From NCBI RefSeq assembly GCF_003011965.1, contig NZ_PXWG01000009.1, positions 44,102 through 108,101 of the forward strand: a stretch of DNA of 64,000 nucleotides. Direction: 5' to 3'. Under the pieces are notes generated by a model. It was not told the DNA's origin, searched no databases, and worked only from the letters and a program-made list of their open reading frames with translations. The position numbers were made by a program, and so were the translations under genes. Within the stretch, counting starts at the first letter, position 1; each line of letters begins with the position of its first letter. Source of the stretch: Streptosporangium nondiastaticum. Lineage in GTDB: Bacteria > Actinomycetota > Actinomycetes > Streptomycetales > Streptomycetaceae. Shown here piece after piece: positions 20,809-27,913 of the stretch.

Positions 20809-21203
20809 GCGGTCACCACCGCCGGGTGCGCATGGGCTCCGTCGTAGGTGTACTCGTAGTCGTAGCCCATGGCGCCGGCCACGAGGGCCACGCATCGTTG
20901 CCGCTGCCGCTCCCGCTTTTCCAGTTCCTTTTGCCAGTGCTGCATGTAGAGGGGGACGAGCGGGCGCGTACTCGGGGGGATGGGCATGGTCCTGACGAGC
21001 ACATGAACGGGGATGGGGGTCCGAGGAGCGCATATGACGGGGCGGCTCGGGGACGGGTTGTCCTTGGAGAGGTCCGTCGGAGGCGTGACGTGGGGGGCGC
21101 TGCGGTAGACGGCCCGGTGTTTCCCGGGGGTGGGCAGTAGCAGGCGGAGCACCCATTCGAGGGCGCGGGCGATACGATCGCGCATGAGTCGGTTCAGCTC
21201 CAT
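20805..21203 (-). CDS. Hypothetical basic protein
   Basis: The product has an amphipathic basic N-terminus (MRDRIARALEWVLRLLLP), a long Pro-rich middle and a Lys/Glu/Arg/Gln-rich helical segment (HWQKELEKRERQRQR). Start may be ATG 21203 or ATG 21185; neither has a strong Shine-Dalgarno sequence. I do not recognise a function. It is transcribed away from the GntR gene, with the shared promoter region containing direct repeats. Confidence 0.55.
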   Translation of the reverse strand: MELNRLMRDRIARALEWVLRLLLPTPGKHRAVYRSAPHVTPPTDLSKDNPSPSRPVICAPRTPIPVHVLVRTMPIPPSTRPLVPLYMQHWQKELEKRERQRQRCVALVAGAMGYDYEYTYDGAHAHPAVVTA

Positions 21204-21284
21204 GTAGCTGGTCGGCTAAGCCCCGGCGGACCGGTCGCAACGGTCCTTCGGGGCGCTTTTCGTTTCGGGGAGACGCTATTCCGA

Positions 21285-21328
21285 CCTGTCTAACCTGTCC
21301 ACTGTTTCGCCCTGTCCACCTGTCTAAG
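21285..21328. promoter_or_regulatory. Operator-like CCTGTCTAA/CCTGTCCAC repeats
   Basis: The order is CCTGTCTAA, CCTGTCCAC, eight bases, CCTGTCCAC, CTGTCTAAG. A further TTGTCTACG lies at 21347. They lie between a minimal GntR gene and a divergent gene pair, the natural place for autoregulatory sites. Binding by the GntR protein is inferred. Confidence 0.55.
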
Positions 21329-21364
21329 TGTCCGATCAATGGCCGGTTTGTCTACGCTCTGCGT

Positions 21365-21610
21365 ATGCCTGAGCGTCCAAGTGACCCCCATAGCCCGCGC
21401 GCCCCTTACATGCGGGTGCTTGATGCGCTCGTCGCAGAGATCGAAGAGGGCAAGTACGAGCCGGGTGCGAAGCTTCCGTCCGAACCGGAACTGGCCGAAC
21501 GCTTTGGCGTGGCGCGGATGACTGCGCGCCGGGCTCTGCGCGAGCTTCGGGAACAAGGGATTGTCGAGACCGAATGGGGGAAGGGCACCTTCGTGAAGCG
21601 CAGCGACTGA
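21365..21610 (+). CDS. Minimal GntR-type winged-helix regulator
   Basis: The 81-residue protein is just a GntR DNA-binding domain: PYMRVLDALVAEIEEGKYEPG, LPSEPELAERFGVARMTARR and the wing VETEWGKGTFV. It lacks the C-terminal effector domain that normal GntR proteins have. Such mini-regulators are common on Streptomyces mobile elements, where they control transfer or plasmid-type genes. Start ATG 21365 follows possible promoter sequence closely. Confidence 0.85.
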   Translation: MPERPSDPHSPRAPYMRVLDALVAEIEEGKYEPGAKLPSEPELAERFGVARMTARRALRELREQGIVETEWGKGTFVKRSD

Positions 21611-22037
21611 GACGTCCTCTCGATGAGCCCGCTCCGGCCCCGGAACCCGTCACCCGCCGGCGGCAAAGACATCCGACGCGAGTAGGAGCACTGCGGCCAA
21701 GCCGATGGCGACAGACGCGACCTGAAGGAACCGGTACTTGATCTTGGCCAACCGAGCCAAGATTCCAACCTGCTGTGGACGCACGTCCTCGCGGACGGCC
21801 TCTTGGATCTCCTCCAGACTGAGCGATGCCCAGTGGAGGAACGAGGTGCCGTTGTCCTGAAGCCGGGGCAAGACGGCGAGCGTGATGAACACGATCCCCA
21901 GCGCCAGACACCCGGCGGCCACGCCTGCCGTGATACGGGAGGCTATGGGGCCATTGGAGAGGGCCCCTCGGACGAGCGCGGCTAGGGCGTGTCTGATGAG
22001 TGTGTGACGAGCCGGGCTGCCAATCATTCAAGACCGT

Positions 22038-22913
22038 GTGGGGCGGGGTGATCTGACCGACTCTGAATGGGCTCAGCTGGAGCCGCACCTGCCGAAGAAT
22101 GCCGGTCGGGGCGGGCGGTGGAAGGACCACCGGGAAGTCATCAACGGGATCTTGTTCCGTATACGGACTGGCATCCCATGGCGAGACCTTCCAGGGAGGT
22201 TCGGGAGCTGGCAGACCTGCTACGACCGGCACCGGCGCTGGTCCGCGGACGGGACATGGGAGAGGATCTTCCGGGTTGTCCAGGCTGATGCCGATACAAA
22301 AGGCCGTATCGACTGGTCCATGGTGAGTGTGGACTCCACCGTGTGCCGTGCTCATCAGCACGCAGCCGGCGCACGCAGGAAGGCGCCGTGGAAACCCGGC
22401 AAGCGCGCCCGGCCCATGCAGCACCGTGCGGATGAGGCCCTCGGTCGTTCCCGCGGTGGCCTGACGACAAAGATTCACCTGGCAGGTGAGGGCGGACTGC
22501 GGCCGTTGGCCATGCTGATCACGCCTGGACAGTGGGGCGATGCCCCGCAGATGATCCCGGTTCTGGAACGTATTCGCGTGCCCCGCCCTAACGGTGGTCA
22601 TCCGCGCACCAGACCGGACCACCTGAGCGGCGACAAAGCCTACTCGTCACGCCACAACCGCCGCTATCTGCGACGTAGGCAGATCAAGCACACCATCCCC
22701 GAACGCCGCGACCAGCAGGCCCACCGCAGGCGCCGTGGCCGCAACGGTGGCAGGCCCACTGCCTTCGATGCGGCACGCTACGTCCGTAGGAACGAAGTCG
22801 AACGCCTGATCAACCGGTTGAAGCTCAACCGGGCCGTGGCCACGCGCTTCGACAAAAGGGCATACGTTTTTCACGGCACCGTGACCGTCGCAGCCCTTCG
22901 CCTGTGGCTTTGA
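22038..22913 (+). CDS. IS5-family DDE transposase
   Basis: The 291-residue protein begins at GTG 22038 (MGRGDLTDSEWAQLEPHLP) with the helix-turn-helix insertion-element domain, including GIPWRDLPGRFGSWQT. The DDE catalytic domain follows: first Asp in SMVSVDSTVCRAH, second in LSGDKAYSSRHNRRY, and Glu in RRNEVERLINRLKLNRAVATR. The frame is uninterrupted, so the element may still be active. Confidence 0.93.
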   Translation: MGRGDLTDSEWAQLEPHLPKNAGRGGRWKDHREVINGILFRIRTGIPWRDLPGRFGSWQTCYDRHRRWSADGTWERIFRVVQADADTKGRIDWSMVSVDSTVCRAHQHAAGARRKAPWKPGKRARPMQHRADEALGRSRGGLTTKIHLAGEGGLRPLAMLITPGQWGDAPQMIPVLERIRVPRPNGGHPRTRPDHLSGDKAYSSRHNRRYLRRRQIKHTIPERRDQQAHRRRRGRNGGRPTAFDAARYVRRNEVERLINRLKLNRAVATRFDKRAYVFHGTVTVAALRLWL

Positions 22914-22967
22914 GCTGACTTGCCGGCAGAAGCAGCGCCCCTTGGCACGCAGACCTCAGCGAACGGT

Positions 22968-23006
22968 TTCGAGTGCGGCTCGCCGCGCCGACGGGCCGCA
23001 CTCGAA
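22968..23006. terminator. Hairpin between transposase and passenger genes
   Basis: Perfect 12-base arms (TTCGAGTGCGGC and GCCGCACTCGAA) enclose a 15-base loop between two convergent genes, so it can serve both. Confidence 0.65.
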
Positions 23007-23027
23007 CCCGGGATTACGGCGCGAGGG

Positions 23028-23780
23028 TCACCACCTCAGCACGATGCAGCCGTTGCCCCCACGGTGACCCTTCGCCTGCTCTCTTTTCTTCGCGCTGGGG
23101 CCCCCCTTCCCTCCGGCTCCACTGCCCTTCGGGCATCCGGCAGGCAGGGCCCCGGTCTGGCCCCCCGCACCTCCATACACATCGCGGCCTTCTTGACCGT
23201 CACCTCCGGCGGCGAAGGAAGCCGGAGCGACTCTCTGTCCCCTCACGTTGCACGCGGCAGTGGCGCCACCCTTGCCGTTATAACCGTCCTCGCGCTCGTA
23301 TCCGGAGTGGCCAGGACCGCCCGCAGCGGCACCCACTGAGAAGGCAGCAGGATTGCCTCGGCCTCCACCACTGGTGGGAATCACGTCCGAAGAGCTGGCC
23401 AAACCGCCTGGGGCAAGGGCACTGCCGGGAGCGAAACCGCCGCCGACGCCGCCACGGCCTGGCGTGATGTACATCCGTGTCTTCGGCGGCACAGGAACTG
23501 TGCAGCGGACGATAGCCCCAGCTCCGCCGCCTTGCCCACCGGCATACGACGTCTCCGACCCGGCTCCACCCCCAGCTCCGCCCCCGACCACGTCAATGGT
23601 CACGGTGGTGACCCCGTTCGGCACCGTGAAGATGTGTCCACGGTCCGAAGGCAGGAAGACCTTCGATCTTGCCGCTGCCAGCTGCGAGGGACTGGCCGTC
23701 GCGGTGGCACCCGGTGATGCGCCCAGCGCCAGCCCTGCCACAACCGTCCCGGTCAGCACCCTGCGGAGCACGGTGTACAC
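23028..23780 (-). CDS. Secreted glycine-rich protein (IS passenger)
   Basis: The 250-residue protein starts at GTG 23780 with GAGGAGG seven bases upstream. It has a signal peptide (VYTVLRRVLTGTVVAGLALG, cleavage near ATATA), a short adhesive-like segment FTVPNGVTTVTIDVVGGGAG typical of the bacterial Gly-rich_2 repeat family, and then a long Gly-rich region to the C-terminus GGNGCIVLRW. A longer frame from 24014 overlaps the next gene and is not supported. It is 19 bp downstream of the small secreted protein gene, so both form an operon. Surface or extracellular location is inferred. Confidence 0.75.
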   Translation of the reverse strand: MYTVLRRVLTGTVVAGLALGASPGATATASPSQLAAARSKVFLPSDRGHIFTVPNGVTTVTIDVVGGGAGGGAGSETSYAGGQGGGAGAIVRCTVPVPPKTRMYITPGRGGVGGGFAPGSALAPGGLASSSDVIPTSGGGRGNPAAFSVGAAAGGPGHSGYEREDGYNGKGGATAACNVRGQRVAPASFAAGGDGQEGRDVYGGAGGQTGALPAGCPKGSGAGGKGGPSAKKREQAKGHRGGNGCIVLRW

Positions 23781-23799
23781 GCTGTACCTCCTCGGCCGG

Positions 23800-23970
23800 T
23801 CAGCTGTCGCACACGGGGGGAACGAGCTGGTCGCTGACGTCGCCGATCGCCCCGCAGACAATGGTCTGGACTGGGCCGTCGGCTTGGGCTGGTGTGGCCA
23901 CGGCCACACCAGCGAGAGCGAGCACGATGCCCGCCGTACAGGCGCCGAGGGCGCGACGGATGCTGTTGAT
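23800..23970 (-). CDS. Small secreted protein with ATC as apparent start codon (IS passenger)
   Basis: The frame encodes a signal peptide (NSIRRALGACTAGIVLALAG, then VAVATPAQA) and a 25-residue mature part with two cysteines (VCGAIGDVSDQLVPPVCDS). GGGAGG lies six bases before ATC 23970, exactly where an ATG is expected, and no ATG/GTG/TTG fits between. The nearest upstream ATG, at 24039, would add a long arginine-rich leader. It is either initiated at AUC or silenced by a one-base change. Confidence 0.5.
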   Translation of the reverse strand: MNSIRRALGACTAGIVLALAGVAVATPAQADGPVQTIVCGAIGDVSDQLVPPVCDS

Positions 23971-24334
23971 GACTGGCCTCCCTGGAACGCGGCGGCCGGT
24001 TGGCCGCTCTGCACACAGGGAAGCTGCCCTTCCGGTCATCTGTTGATACGCCAGTCCATGGATGCGCAAGAGCCAGTCAAGGGCGCGCGAGGACATACGC
24101 ACGCCGTGTGCCTCAAGAAACCAGCGCGCTCAAAAGTCCGGAGTTGCCCGAGCCGAATGACTCCGACCCATCAGACACGCCCTAAGGCGGTGTCCGCCCC
24201 GAAGAGCAACGCGATCTTCACGTCAGTCTTGCCGAGCGATTCGGCAACGGTCTTCAGGGCCTGGTCGAGCCCGGTCTCACCTTGCGGTGCGGGCGGTGTG
24301 CTGCTCATAGTTCTTCTCCTCTTGGACGTGCAAA

Positions 24335-24366
24335 AGAGCCCGAGCAGCACGCGCTGCTCGGGCTCT
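24335..24366 (-). terminator. Intrinsic terminator
   Basis: A perfect 14-base stem (AGAGCCCGAGCAGC and its complement) with a four-base loop is followed on the minus strand by TTTTG. It lies between the hypothetical gene at 24432 and the Pycsar-like gene, so read-through would be partial. Confidence 0.8.
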
Positions 24367-24431
24367 CGGGGGTGGTCGCTCGGCGCCGTCCGGCTTGGCC
24401 CCGACCACTGGCCGGGGCCACAACGCAGAGG

Positions 24432-24791
24432 TCAGTTCCCCGGAAGGGTCTCCCTCAGGTACTGACGGGCGGCATCGACGTAGTCCTCGCGCGCCTTCTT
24501 GTACTCGACCCAGGCTTGGCCTTCCTCGTCCTTCGCCTTTCGAAGCTTGGCGACTTCGGTGACGAGGGCCATGGCTTCCTTGCGGGGGCCCGTGTCCTCG
24601 ACGTCGATCACGTTGAACATCTCGCGAGTCTTGGCGAACGCCTCGTCCAGGACCGCGCGCAGGGTGTCAGCGTCGGGGTAGTGCCCTGTCGCCTTGTTCC
24701 ATGCCACGTCGGCTTCCGCGTCGATGGCGGTCAGGAAGGCTGCGTAGGAGTCGCGCCGGGCCACGTACAGCGTGTGGGGTGAGCTGGTCAT
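24432..24791 (-). CDS. Hypothetical helical protein
   Basis: The 119-residue product is predicted to be largely alpha-helical and charged (for example VTEVAKLRKAKDEEGQAWVE), without cysteine pairs or membrane segments. ATG 24791 has GGAG five bases upstream. It lies between the radical SAM gene and the Pycsar-like gene in the same direction. No family is recognised. Confidence 0.6.
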   Translation of the reverse strand: MTSSPHTLYVARRDSYAAFLTAIDAEADVAWNKATGHYPDADTLRAVLDEAFAKTREMFNVIDVEDTGPRKEAMALVTEVAKLRKAKDEEGQAWVEYKKAREDYVDAARQYLRETLPGN

Positions 24792-24972
24792 ATGAACTCC
24801 GTGCGTCGTCACGTGCGTGCCGGGATGCCCCAGGCGGCCTCACGCTACTCCCGTGGGGTCGCTGATCACGGGGATACCGGCGGTGTCACCTCTTACGAGC
24901 GACCATCGAATGGGAGAGCGTTGAGGGGCTGCTGGCGCATGGCCGGCAGCCCCTCAACCTCTCTGTGGCGCC

Positions 24973-25947
24973 CTAGCAATCGGTGTTCGAGACGCCCGGG
25001 TCGTAGTAGCGAACCGAGCGATGGGGGGAGAGAACGACGCTCTTCTTCTGTCCGGTCGGACCGCACTCGGCGTCCGGCGCGCACACCAGTTGAGGGGAGC
25101 ACGTGTTGAAACTGGGCTGGCAGTCCGGGGTGCATACGACGTCGGGCTTCTTGTCTTTGCCCATGGAGTGCTTCTCCGGGAAGACCTCCGCCAGGCTGGC
25201 GACCGCCGCACGCATCTGCTCACCGCGGTAGATGTCGGTGAGGGAGTTGTGGTGGACGTTGCCTACCGGCATCCATCGGGAGAACACGCACGGCCAGACG
25301 TCCCCCCATGGCGAGATAGCGAACTTTCGCACCCCGCACTGGCCGCACAGGTTCTTGATGTCCGGGGCACGGCCATCTGCGCCTCGACCGAACTGCCGGA
25401 GGCGATCAACCCTGACGTCGTAGAACCCGACCTGTAGCAGCTCCTCCCGGGCCTGATCGTGCCTCTGCCCATCGAGGACCTTGATCACGGACGCCCGAAG
25501 GGGAATGCCCCGCGCCTTGGCCTCTTCGATGGTGGCCCGTGTGCGGGCATGAGACCCGACGGTGTCCGTGACGTCTTCGTGGTCCTCCGGGTCATCGGAG
25601 TAGTAGCTGAAGGCCAGGCGTACGCCCGGGAGCTGGAGGGCCTGCCACACGTTCTCGGAGATGTGTGTGAGGTTGCTGAAGACCTCGACCTTCAGGCCGG
25701 CGGCCAGGGCGTGGCGGATGAGGGTCGGCAGGTCGGGGTGCAACGTCGGTTCGCCGCCGATGAACTGCGTGTGCCTGACGCCCAGTTGGCGCAGTTGATC
25801 AATGACGCGCAGCCAGTCAGCCGTGGCCATGTCGCCGTGGGTGCCCTTCGGTGACGAACTTGCATAGCAGTGACGGCAGCGCAGGTTGCAGAACTCTGTG
25901 ATCTCCAACCAGGCGAACAGTGGGGACAGGGGCGGTAACGCGCTCAC
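24973..25947 (-). CDS. Radical SAM/SPASM enzyme
   Basis: Radical SAM enzymes make a 5'-deoxyadenosyl radical; SPASM-type members usually modify peptides or small proteins. The [4Fe-4S] motif is FCNLRCRHCYA (CxxxCxxC) near residue 20, followed by FIGGEPTLHPDLP. The C-terminal part has the SPASM pattern LCGQCGVRKFAISPWGDVWP, then GNVHHNSLTDIY and more cysteines (CTPDC, CSP, AEC, final DC), enough for auxiliary clusters. GTG 25947 has GAGAGGAG upstream; a longer Pro-rich frame from 26115 is unlikely. Three very small genes precede it. SPASM clusters argue against a viperin-type nucleotide enzyme. The substrate is unknown. Confidence 0.85.
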   Translation of the reverse strand: MSALPPLSPLFAWLEITEFCNLRCRHCYASSSPKGTHGDMATADWLRVIDQLRQLGVRHTQFIGGEPTLHPDLPTLIRHALAAGLKVEVFSNLTHISENVWQALQLPGVRLAFSYYSDDPEDHEDVTDTVGSHARTRATIEEAKARGIPLRASVIKVLDGQRHDQAREELLQVGFYDVRVDRLRQFGRGADGRAPDIKNLCGQCGVRKFAISPWGDVWPCVFSRWMPVGNVHHNSLTDIYRGEQMRAAVASLAEVFPEKHSMGKDKKPDVVCTPDCQPSFNTCSPQLVCAPDAECGPTGQKKSVVLSPHRSVRYYDPGVSNTDC

Positions 25948-25987
25948 GTGCGCTCCTCTCTGGAACGGACACACGAACTGCATAGGG

Positions 25988-26047
25988 GCCTGCCTCCCCA
26001 CCGGGGGGTATCGGGGGTGAGGCCCGTCATCCGGTGGAGAGGCAGGC
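25988..26047 (-). promoter_or_regulatory. Long inverted repeat ahead of the radical SAM gene
   Basis: Arms 25988-26004 and 26031-26047 pair over 17 bases with one mismatch and enclose 26 bases. It begins four bases after the stop of the small membrane protein gene and ends 41 bases before the radical SAM start, so it could act as an attenuator or processing site. Confidence 0.55.
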
Positions 26048-26050
26048 GGC

Positions 26051-26194
26051 TCAGGTGCGGTGGGCCGCGCCGTGGAGGGAGAGCCACACGACGGTGCAGC
26101 AGAGGGCGACGACAAGGCTGGCCATGACCAATCCCCCGATCACCCCCGCCACGTTGGTCCACGAGGTGCTCCGGTGTGCCGCGTGGCGCCTCAT
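26051..26194 (-). CDS. Single-helix membrane microprotein
   Basis: This 47-residue product has a basic N-terminus (MRRHAAHRSTSW), one hydrophobic helix (GLVMASLVVALCCTVVWLSL) and a short C-terminus. ATG 26194 overlaps the stop of the preceding gene (ATGA). It sits directly upstream of the radical SAM gene and is one of the candidates for its partner. The function is unknown. Confidence 0.55.
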   Translation of the reverse strand: MRRHAAHRSTSWTNVAGVIGGLVMASLVVALCCTVVWLSLHGAAHRT

Positions 26195-26367
26195 CGGGCG
26201 TTCACCGGGTGTGCCGGGTGTGCGGTACGAAAATGGGAACGAAGCGCCTCGTCCAACCGAGCCACGGCCAGCCGGAAGCATTCGGCGCAGACGCGGGCCG
26301 GCGCGGAACTGGACGGCCCGCTGCCGTGCGCCACGGGGACGGGGTGAGTCGTCAGGGGCTGCCGCAT
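26191..26367 (-). CDS. 58-residue protein with CxxC pair
   Basis: ATG 26367 starts MRQPLTTHPVPVAHGSGPSS and continues to ARVCAECFRLAVARLDEAL, ending HPVNAR at a stop overlapping the next start. The single CAEC pair and later histidines could bind zinc. It begins one base after the stop of the upstream gene, so coupling is tight. Confidence 0.6.
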   Translation of the reverse strand: MRQPLTTHPVPVAHGSGPSSSAPARVCAECFRLAVARLDEALRSHFRTAHPAHPVNAR

Positions 26368-26368
26368 G

Positions 26369-26980
26369 TCATGCCCTCTTCCGTAAGGAACCGCGGCGAC
26401 GGCGGCCGCGGGAGGTCTGGGTGTCCGGCGTTCTTTTAGGGGCGTCTCTGTCCTTCGGGAGCACGTAGGCGAGGCCCTCCGTGACCGTGCGGAACAGCTC
26501 GTGCATGTCCCGGCCGGTGTGCGCCATGCAGGCGTCCTGCACGCGTTCGGGCGCCTCTTCTCTTTCGGCCTTCCACGTACAGCTCAGGCAGTCCGCGCCA
26601 TACATCACGGTCTGCTGATGTACGACGATCTCGTGGGTGGGTTCGTCTACGGCGGCATCCGTCGCCAGGGGGTCCCGGAAAGTGGTGCCGAGGCCGTCCC
26701 GGTCGCTGTCGGCCAGGGGAACCTGAATCTTCGGCGGCCTCGGCCACTCGCGGGTGCCCGGAGCCTGACGGAGTACGTAGGAAATCCCCTGGGCCCGGGT
26801 GCAGAACTGCACGTGCCCGTTCCTGGACGCGAGGCCATGCTCCACGCAAGCGTCGTGCACGACCTCAGCCGACCTTTTCCCCTTGATCCTCCACGTACAG
26901 CCCAGGCAGGCCGCGCCGTATGTAACGGTCGCCGGGTGGACGGTGATCTTGTGGGGAACGTGCCCGATGACGGCGCGCAT
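26369..26980 (-). CDS. Protein with duplicated CxxC-type zinc-finger domain (DUF7848-like)
   Basis: Two related units are visible. Unit 1 reads KITVHPATVTYGAACLGCTW and then VVHDACVEHGL; unit 2 reads EIVVHQQTVMYGADCLSCTW and then VQDACMAHTG. Each supplies CxxC plus a later Cys and His, a zinc-finger-like set. Such domains are frequent in small Streptomyces accessory genes. ATG 26980 overlaps the stop of the preceding gene. The C-terminus is Lys/Arg-rich and may touch nucleic acid; that is inference. Confidence 0.65.
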   Translation of the reverse strand: MRAVIGHVPHKITVHPATVTYGAACLGCTWRIKGKRSAEVVHDACVEHGLASRNGHVQFCTRAQGISYVLRQAPGTREWPRPPKIQVPLADSDRDGLGTTFRDPLATDAAVDEPTHEIVVHQQTVMYGADCLSCTWKAEREEAPERVQDACMAHTGRDMHELFRTVTEGLAYVLPKDRDAPKRTPDTQTSRGRRRRGSLRKRA

Positions 26981-27426
26981 CACCGCGGCCCTCTTTCGCG
27001 CGGAGACAGCGCGCGTACCGGCAGCGCCTCCGCGTCGGCCGGGTGCGTCGGCTGACGCGGCGAGGCCGCCCCATTCGCCGACGCATGGCGGTGACTGTGA
27101 CGGTCAATGGCGCCGACCAGTAGCGCGACAGCCTTCCTCCTACCCTCGCCGGCGGCCTTGTCCCTAGCGCTTAAGAGCTTGCCGAGCGCCTCGCAGCAGG
27201 GCAGTTCGGCCACATCACCGGGCGGGGAGGACTCGGGGTTGTCCACGTTTCCCTTGAGCGCATGACGCACCAGGAGGACTCCACCGGGCCCGCGCTGGGC
27301 AGCGCGGATCAAAGCGGCCCGTGCGCTGCTTCGCCGCGCGGCAGCGTTGACGCCGACGGCTTCAAGCCTCCCGCCCGTCTTCCGGGACGGCGCCCCACCG
27401 CTCTTATGCGATCCCGACTCGTTCAT
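26980..27426 (-). CDS. Hypothetical basic protein
   Basis: The 148-residue product begins MNESGSHKSGGAPSRKTGGR, has a helical basic middle (RSSARAALIRAAQRGPGGVL) and a polar C-terminus. It starts 11 bp after the stop of the preceding gene and its TGA overlaps the next start. No family is recognised. Confidence 0.5.
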   Translation of the reverse strand: MNESGSHKSGGAPSRKTGGRLEAVGVNAAARRSSARAALIRAAQRGPGGVLLVRHALKGNVDNPESSPPGDVAELPCCEALGKLLSARDKAAGEGRRKAVALLVGAIDRHSHRHASANGAASPRQPTHPADAEALPVRALSPRERGPR

Positions 27427-27437
27427 GAGTAACCCGC

Positions 27438-27683
27438 TTACAGAATTGAGTAGTTGATCTTTCGTGAGATGGTGATCAGTCCCGTAACGATCTGCGGGGG
27501 ACGGTTTTTGAAGATCAACACCCGGCCCCCCGGCGCTGCCACCATGTTGATCACGGGATGCCACGCTCCATCGATGTCGACAAAGTCGTGGAGCTTGATC
27601 ATCGCGGGCTGGACCCGGAGCAGTTCCATGCCCAACGGCGGGGGCAGCCGACTCTCCGCCTCCTCCTGGCCGCCGCCGATCAC
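27438..27683 (-). CDS. Hypothetical small protein
   Basis: The 81-residue product contains KLHDFVDIDGAWHPVINMVA and GGRVLIFKNRPPQIV, a beta-rich pattern seen in small Streptomyces accessory proteins. GTG 27683 overlaps the preceding stop (GTGA); an internal ATG at 27629 is an alternative start. The function is unknown. Confidence 0.55.
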   Translation of the reverse strand: MIGGGQEEAESRLPPPLGMELLRVQPAMIKLHDFVDIDGAWHPVINMVAAPGGRVLIFKNRPPQIVTGLITISRKINYSIL

Positions 27684-27913
27684 CGGGTGGCCTTGTCACC
27701 GCGGGGTTCGAGGTCGCGAATCATCGCTCGCCACTCATAACCGCCACGGGGAGGCAGGAGCCACACGAAGGACGGCGGTGGGTCATCGCGCAGGCGGATG
27801 GGCCCACCAATGCCACGGACCACCCCGACTCGATCCACGGTCGTGTCGAGAACGAGCTTCCCGACGGCCACCCAGTCGGGTACCGGCGCGACCTCAGGTT
27901 GGGTCCTGGTCAC
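27680..27913 (-). CDS. Hypothetical small beta-rich protein, first gene of operon
   Basis: GTG 27913 (VTRTQPEVAPVPDWVAVG) has AGGGGG seven bases upstream. The text VGKLVLDTTVDRVGVVRGIG, RLRDDPPPSFVWLLPPRGG resembles short SH3/PRC-barrel-like proteins often found beside XRE regulators in Streptomyces. It is the promoter-proximal gene of a run of tightly packed minus-strand genes that ends with the Pycsar-like gene. Confidence 0.6.
   Translation of the reverse strand: MTRTQPEVAPVPDWVAVGKLVLDTTVDRVGVVRGIGGPIRLRDDPPPSFVWLLPPRGGYEWRAMIRDLEPRGDKATR

Larger units (their letters stand above)
21985..24182. mobile_element. IS5-family element carrying two passenger genes
   Basis: The 2198-bp element has perfect 14-bp terminal inverted repeats (GGGCGTGTCTGATG at 21985-21998 and its complement at 24169-24182) flanked by a TA duplication (21983-84 and 24183-84). 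It contains an intact IS5-type transposase on the plus strand and a minus-strand pair of genes for secreted proteins. Restoration of a reading frame on removal shows that 21985-24182 entered as one unit. IS5-type elements are usually about half this size, so the right half looks like cargo. Confidence 0.85.
21650..24308 (-). pseudogene. Pycsar-type membrane effector (DUF5706-like), split by an IS element
   Basis: The 5' part (24308 to 24183) encodes MSSTPPAPQ, then GLDQALKTVAESLGKTDVKI and ALLFGADTAL. The 3' part (21982 to 21650) encodes ALVRGALSNGPIASR, TM segment VAAGCLALGIVFITLAVLPR, a soluble segment, and TM segment VASVAIGLAAVLLLA. Joining them with one TA gives a continuous 152-residue frame. 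An N-terminal helix, a (T/A)D.K...LL...N/D..L-type first membrane segment and two more helices match PycTM/DUF5706 proteins. These are membrane effectors switched on by cyclic pyrimidine signals in Pycsar anti-phage systems. ATG 24308 has AGAGGAG upstream. In the present state translation stops after 45 residues at 24171. No nucleotide cyclase gene is visible nearby, so family membership is inferred from pattern only. Confidence 0.7.

Noticed and set aside
22914..23027. A right IS end directly after the transposase
   Set aside because: No copy of the 14-bp terminal repeat occurs there; only the terminator-like hairpin is present, and the matching end is at 24169-24182.
24973..25947. Prokaryotic viperin as identity of the radical SAM gene
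   Set aside because: The C-terminal SPASM pattern and extra cysteines fit peptide-modifying enzymes, and viperins lack them.
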